Positions 61,919 to 64,000 of a stretch of 64,000 nt of DNA are shown piece by piece (the stretch's first letter is position 1; each line of letters begins with the position of its first letter). Position numbers and translations under genes: made by a program. The notes under the pieces are model-generated. The model had not been told where the DNA came from and did no database searches. It saw only the letters and a list, made by a program, of their open reading frames with translations. The DNA is from Pseudohalioglobus sediminis. GTDB lineage: Bacteria; Pseudomonadota; Gammaproteobacteria; Pseudomonadales; Halieaceae. The stretch is taken from NCBI RefSeq assembly GCF_008370495.1, contig NZ_VTUX01000001.1:862695-926694 (forward strand), in the 5' to 3' direction.

Positions 61919-61924
61919 TATAAT
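61919..61924 (+). promoter_or_regulatory. smpB: TATAAT hexamer directly before smpB
   Basis: A perfect -10 hexamer ends 7 nt before the smpB ATG. Transcription from it would start at or next to the start codon and give a leaderless mRNA. No Shine-Dalgarno sequence is seen before the ATG. The -35 region is weak. Confidence 0.35.
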
Positions 61925-61931
61925 GCGCGCC

Positions 61932-62414
61932 ATGGCAAAAAAGAAGTCACACAAACCCGATAACGTCATCGCCCGGAACAAGCGGGCGAGCTTCGATTAT
62001 CACCTGCTGGAAACTTTCGAGGCCGGCGTGGCACTCACGGGCTGGGAGGTAAAGAGCCTGCGCATGGGCAAGGTCGACCTCGGCGACTCCTACGTGCTGA
62101 TGAAAGATGGCGAGGCCTTCCTGCTGGGTGCCCACATCACCCCGCTGGACACGGCCTCCACCCACTTCGTGACCGACCCTACCCGCACCCGCAAATTGCT
62201 GCTGCACAAGAAGGAGCTGGCCAGGCTGCTCGCCGCCCTCACCCAGAAGGGCCAGACCTGCGTCTGCACCCAGCTCTACTGGAAAGGCCACCTGGTCAAA
62301 GCGCGCATCGCGCTGGCGCAGGGCAAGAAAGCCCACGACAAACGCGATGCCACGAAAGAGAAAGACTGGAACCGCCAGAAACAGCGCATCATCCGCGACA
62401 ACGTCAAGCAGTAG
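61932..62414 (+). CDS. smpB: SsrA-binding protein SmpB
   Basis: This 160-residue SmpB binds tmRNA and brings it to stalled ribosomes for trans-translation. It has the typical [20 protein letters not shown] start, [15 protein letters not shown], and the basic C-terminal tail [23 protein letters not shown] at 61932 is the canonical start. Its RNA partner ssrA lies about 1 kb downstream, with a permease gene on the opposite strand between them. Confidence 0.98.
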   Translation: MAKKKSHKPDNVIARNKRASFDYHLLETFEAGVALTGWEVKSLRMGKVDLGDSYVLMKDGEAFLLGAHITPLDTASTHFVTDPTRTRKLLLHKKELARLLAALTQKGQTCVCTQLYWKGHLVKARIALAQGKKAHDKRDATKEKDWNRQKQRIIRDNVKQ

Positions 62415-62451
62415 GCGACGGGCGGCGCGCTCGCGCCTGCCTATAAATGCG

Positions 62452-63273
62452 TTATCCCAGTACCCCGGTGGCACGCAGGATCATGCGCACTGACACGATA
62501 CCCAGGAACACACCGAAGGCCAGGCTCAGGTGGCGCTTGGACAGCTTGTGGGCCAGTCGCGCGCCCAGCGGGGCCATCATCACTGTCATCGGCGCAATCA
62601 GCGCCACGCCGATCAGGTTGACGTAACCGAGGTTACCTACCGGCAGGCGCGGGTCACCCCAGCCATTGACGATAAAACCCAGCGTGCCCGGAATCGCGAT
62701 CAACAGGCCAAAAAACGCCGCCGTACCGACGGCCCGGTGAATCGGCTGGCTCATCATGGTGAGTATGGCCACGCTGAACGTGCCGCCGCCAATACCCATC
62801 ATCGATGAGAGCCCGCCAATCAGGGACGGCGCGATAATGCCACCGGGGCCGCGGGGTACGGATTTCCAGGGCCGGTAGTCTTCCAGCGGCAACAGCATCT
62901 GTATGGCGATCAACAGGGCGACTACACCAAAAATTGCGGCCAGCACCGCGCTGTCGACCGCGGCAGCCACCACCGAGCCCATCATCGAGCCAACGAAGAT
63001 AAACGGGCCCCAGAGCCTTGCCAGGTCCATATCAACCGCGCCGCGCGCGTGGTGCGCCCGGGCAGAGGAAATCGAGGTAAAAATGATGGTCGCCAGCGAT
63101 GTACCCACCGCGATATGCATGCGGATCGCCGGGTCCACGCCGCGCACCGCCAGCGCCGTGTCCAGCACCGGTACGATAACAATGCCCCCGCCTACACCCA
63201 GCAAACCGGCTATTACCCCGGCTACCAGACCGGTAGCCAGCATGGTGAACACCAACGGCAGTAAACCTTCCAT
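62452..63273 (-). CDS. TauE/SafE-family permease
   Basis: This integral membrane protein of about 273 residues has some eight hydrophobic segments and the paired family motif, first copy GVIAGLLGVGGGIVIVPVL and second copy GGLSSMMGIGGGTFSVAIL. The family exports sulfite, sulfonates or related anions; the substrate is unknown. ATG at 63273 has GGGGTG upstream. It lies convergent with smpB and divergent from ssrA. Confidence 0.94.
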   Translation of the reverse strand: MEGLLPLVFTMLATGLVAGVIAGLLGVGGGIVIVPVLDTALAVRGVDPAIRMHIAVGTSLATIIFTSISSARAHHARGAVDMDLARLWGPFIFVGSMMGSVVAAAVDSAVLAAIFGVVALLIAIQMLLPLEDYRPWKSVPRGPGGIIAPSLIGGLSSMMGIGGGTFSVAILTMMSQPIHRAVGTAAFFGLLIAIPGTLGFIVNGWGDPRLPVGNLGYVNLIGVALIAPMTVMMAPLGARLAHKLSKRHLSLAFGVFLGIVSVRMILRATGVLG

Positions 63274-63393
63274 ACGCACCCCTTCTTCTAATCGGGCAGA
63301 ATACCTTGCCGCACCCGGGCAGCGCCAGCGAGGCATGCACCAACTAGTGCCAACAACCGCGTCCAGCGGCACTGCAGCCGGCCCAACGGGGCC

Positions 63394-63422
63394 CTTGAAA
63401 AGTTACCCCTGCATCCCCATTA
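63394..63422 (+). promoter_or_regulatory. ssrA: Sigma-32-like promoter upstream of ssrA
   Basis: CTTGAA (63394-63399) and CCCCATTA (63415-63422) are spaced by 15 nt and match the heat-shock consensus in all but the last position. It overlaps the region of the sigma-70 -10 just downstream. Confidence 0.4.
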
Positions 63423-63427
63423 AGGCG

Positions 63428-63433
63428 TATAAT
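63428..63433 (+). promoter_or_regulatory. ssrA: Sigma-70 -10 hexamer of ssrA
   Basis: A perfect TATAAT lies 14 nt before the mature tmRNA 5' end, as expected when RNase P trims a short leader. A weak -35 TTACCC lies at 63403-63408 (19-nt spacer). Confidence 0.55.
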
Positions 63434-63447
63434 GGAAAGTTCACAAC

Positions 63448-63837
63448 GGGGGCGATTTGGATTCGACGACGGATACAAACCCTGAGGTGCATGCCGTGAT
63501 GACAGCCAATCACGTTAATCAAAAGCTGTAAACTTATAGTTGCCAACGACGACAACTACGGTGCACAACTGGCTGCGTAAGCAGTCCGTTTAACACCATC
63601 TAGTGGCTTCGGCCCTAGCGGTCTTTAGCAAGGTGCCAGTACCGCGCTACTGACTGTCATACAGAACTGGATCGCTGTGAAGCCTGCCTGGGGTGGATCT
63701 GCTAAAACTTATCAGGATCGCGACTTACGTCCTGCCCGTTGGGCTGTAAGCTGCTAAATTAATTAACGGAATCTAAGCATGTAGAGCCGAAGGCAGAGGT
63801 CTGGCGGACGCCGGTTCGAGACCGGCCGCCTCCACCA
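63448..63837 (+). ncRNA. ssrA: Transfer-messenger RNA (tmRNA)
   Basis: This 390-nt RNA rescues stalled ribosomes together with SmpB. The 5' GGGGGCG pairs with CGCCTCC at the 3' end to form the tRNA-like acceptor stem, followed by A-CCA that is encoded. GGTTCGAGACC gives the T arm. The tag reading frame starts at the resume codon GCC (63542) and reads ANDDNYGAQLAA then TAA (63578-63580). The tag ends in the LAA degron for ClpXP. It is a one-piece tmRNA. Confidence 0.98.
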
Positions 63838-63891
63838 ACAAAGAAAAGGGCCACCACTCGAGACTGTGTGAAAACACCTCCGGGGTCTGAC

Positions 63892-63926
63892 AAAATACCC
63901 GTATCGCAAGATACGGGTATTTTTTT
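63892..63926 (+). terminator. ssrA: Rho-independent terminator of ssrA
   Basis: AATACCCGTATC pairs with GATACGGGTATT over 12 bp around a GCAA tetraloop and runs into TTTTTT. It lies 55 nt after the tmRNA 3' end. Confidence 0.9.
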
Positions 63927-64000
63927 ATGCGCCATCTGGATGGAGAGTCTCGAGAACAGGGCAGTTTGCTGCCTGACACCCTGGATGACTACGTCGCTGA
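63927..64000 (+). CDS. Start of an IS1182-like transposase, cut by window edge
   Basis: Only 24 codons are visible, from ATG at 63927. The peptide MRHLDGESREQGSLLPD followed by TLDDYVA resembles the N-terminus of IS1182-family transposases (…SQ-LLPE-LDDYV…). It begins right behind the ssrA terminator T-run, with no evident ribosome site. An insertion-sequence left end would have to lie in 63838-63926; ACTGTGTGAAAACA at about 63861-63875 is a possible terminal repeat but cannot be confirmed without the right end. Confidence 0.6.
   Translation, partial: MRHLDGESREQGSLLPDTLDDYVA

Noticed and set aside
63773..63979. Minus-strand frame of 68 codons across the tmRNA 3' end
   Set aside because: It is antisense to the tRNA-like domain of tmRNA and the terminator. 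The VEAAGLEPASA-type peptide is a well-known false annotation from such RNA genes.

Overview
The window looks like the chromosome of a marine gammaproteobacterium, most plausibly of the Halieaceae/OM60-NOR5 group (Cellvibrionales). This is an inference from gene content and order: fabV, homodimeric aceE with a two-lipoyl aceF, aceK, hrcA-grpE-dnaK-dnaJ-dapB, recN/fur/bamE/rnfH/ratA/smpB/ssrA, and paired acyl-CoA dehydrogenases with an LLM-type oxidoreductase. By eye most of the sequence is GC-rich. About 30.88-37.55 kb is clearly more AT-rich. There are no rRNA genes, conventional tRNAs, CRISPR arrays or prophage. The only RNA gene is tmRNA (ssrA), near the right end.

Layout. 0-3.2 kb: a cut-off acyl-CoA synthetase, a metallo-beta-lactamase-fold hydrolase and FabV. 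3.2-8.0 kb: a compact minus-strand operon (glycerate kinase, HAD phosphatase, glucosyl-3-phosphoglycerate synthase, GH13 phosphorylase) that reads as a closed glucosylglycerate synthesis/recycling module. 8.0-12.5 kb: pyruvate dehydrogenase E2 and E1. 12.7-22.6 kb: cell-envelope proteolysis and housekeeping genes (M16 protease, PerM-like permease, TusA, BepA-like M48 protease, NadA, a DUF3604 lipoprotein, a crotonase).

22.8-30.9 kb: three cyclic-di-GMP genes, the last translationally coupled to a secreted subtilase. They are followed by a small exported protein ending in eight near-perfect 13-residue repeats; I recognise no family for it. 30.9-38.5 kb: two tandem propeller-type sensor kinases, one a full hybrid with receiver and Hpt domains, in an AT-rich block whose right edge falls inside the second kinase. 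38.6-44.8 kb: a degenerate ApbE-like protein, a crotonase, 3-methyladenine glycosylase I, a MATE transporter, a histidine phosphatase and AceK. 44.8-49.0 kb: an acyl-CoA catabolic operon (SDR, LLM oxidoreductase, two acyl-CoA dehydrogenases).

49.1-57.0 kb: glycosyltransferase, CnoX-like thioredoxin/TPR protein, dapB and the dnaJ-dnaK-grpE-hrcA heat-shock block, with strong sigma-32-like promoters before grpE and dnaK and no CIRCE element seen. 57.1-64.0 kb: recN, fur, bamE, rnfH, ratA, an SNF-family transporter, smpB, a TauE/SafE permease and ssrA. The start of an IS1182-like transposase lies directly after the ssrA terminator.

The best candidates for something undescribed are the tandem-repeat exported protein at 30042-30704 with its signalling neighbours, the AT-rich tandem sensor block, and the ApbE-like protein that has lost the family's key motifs.
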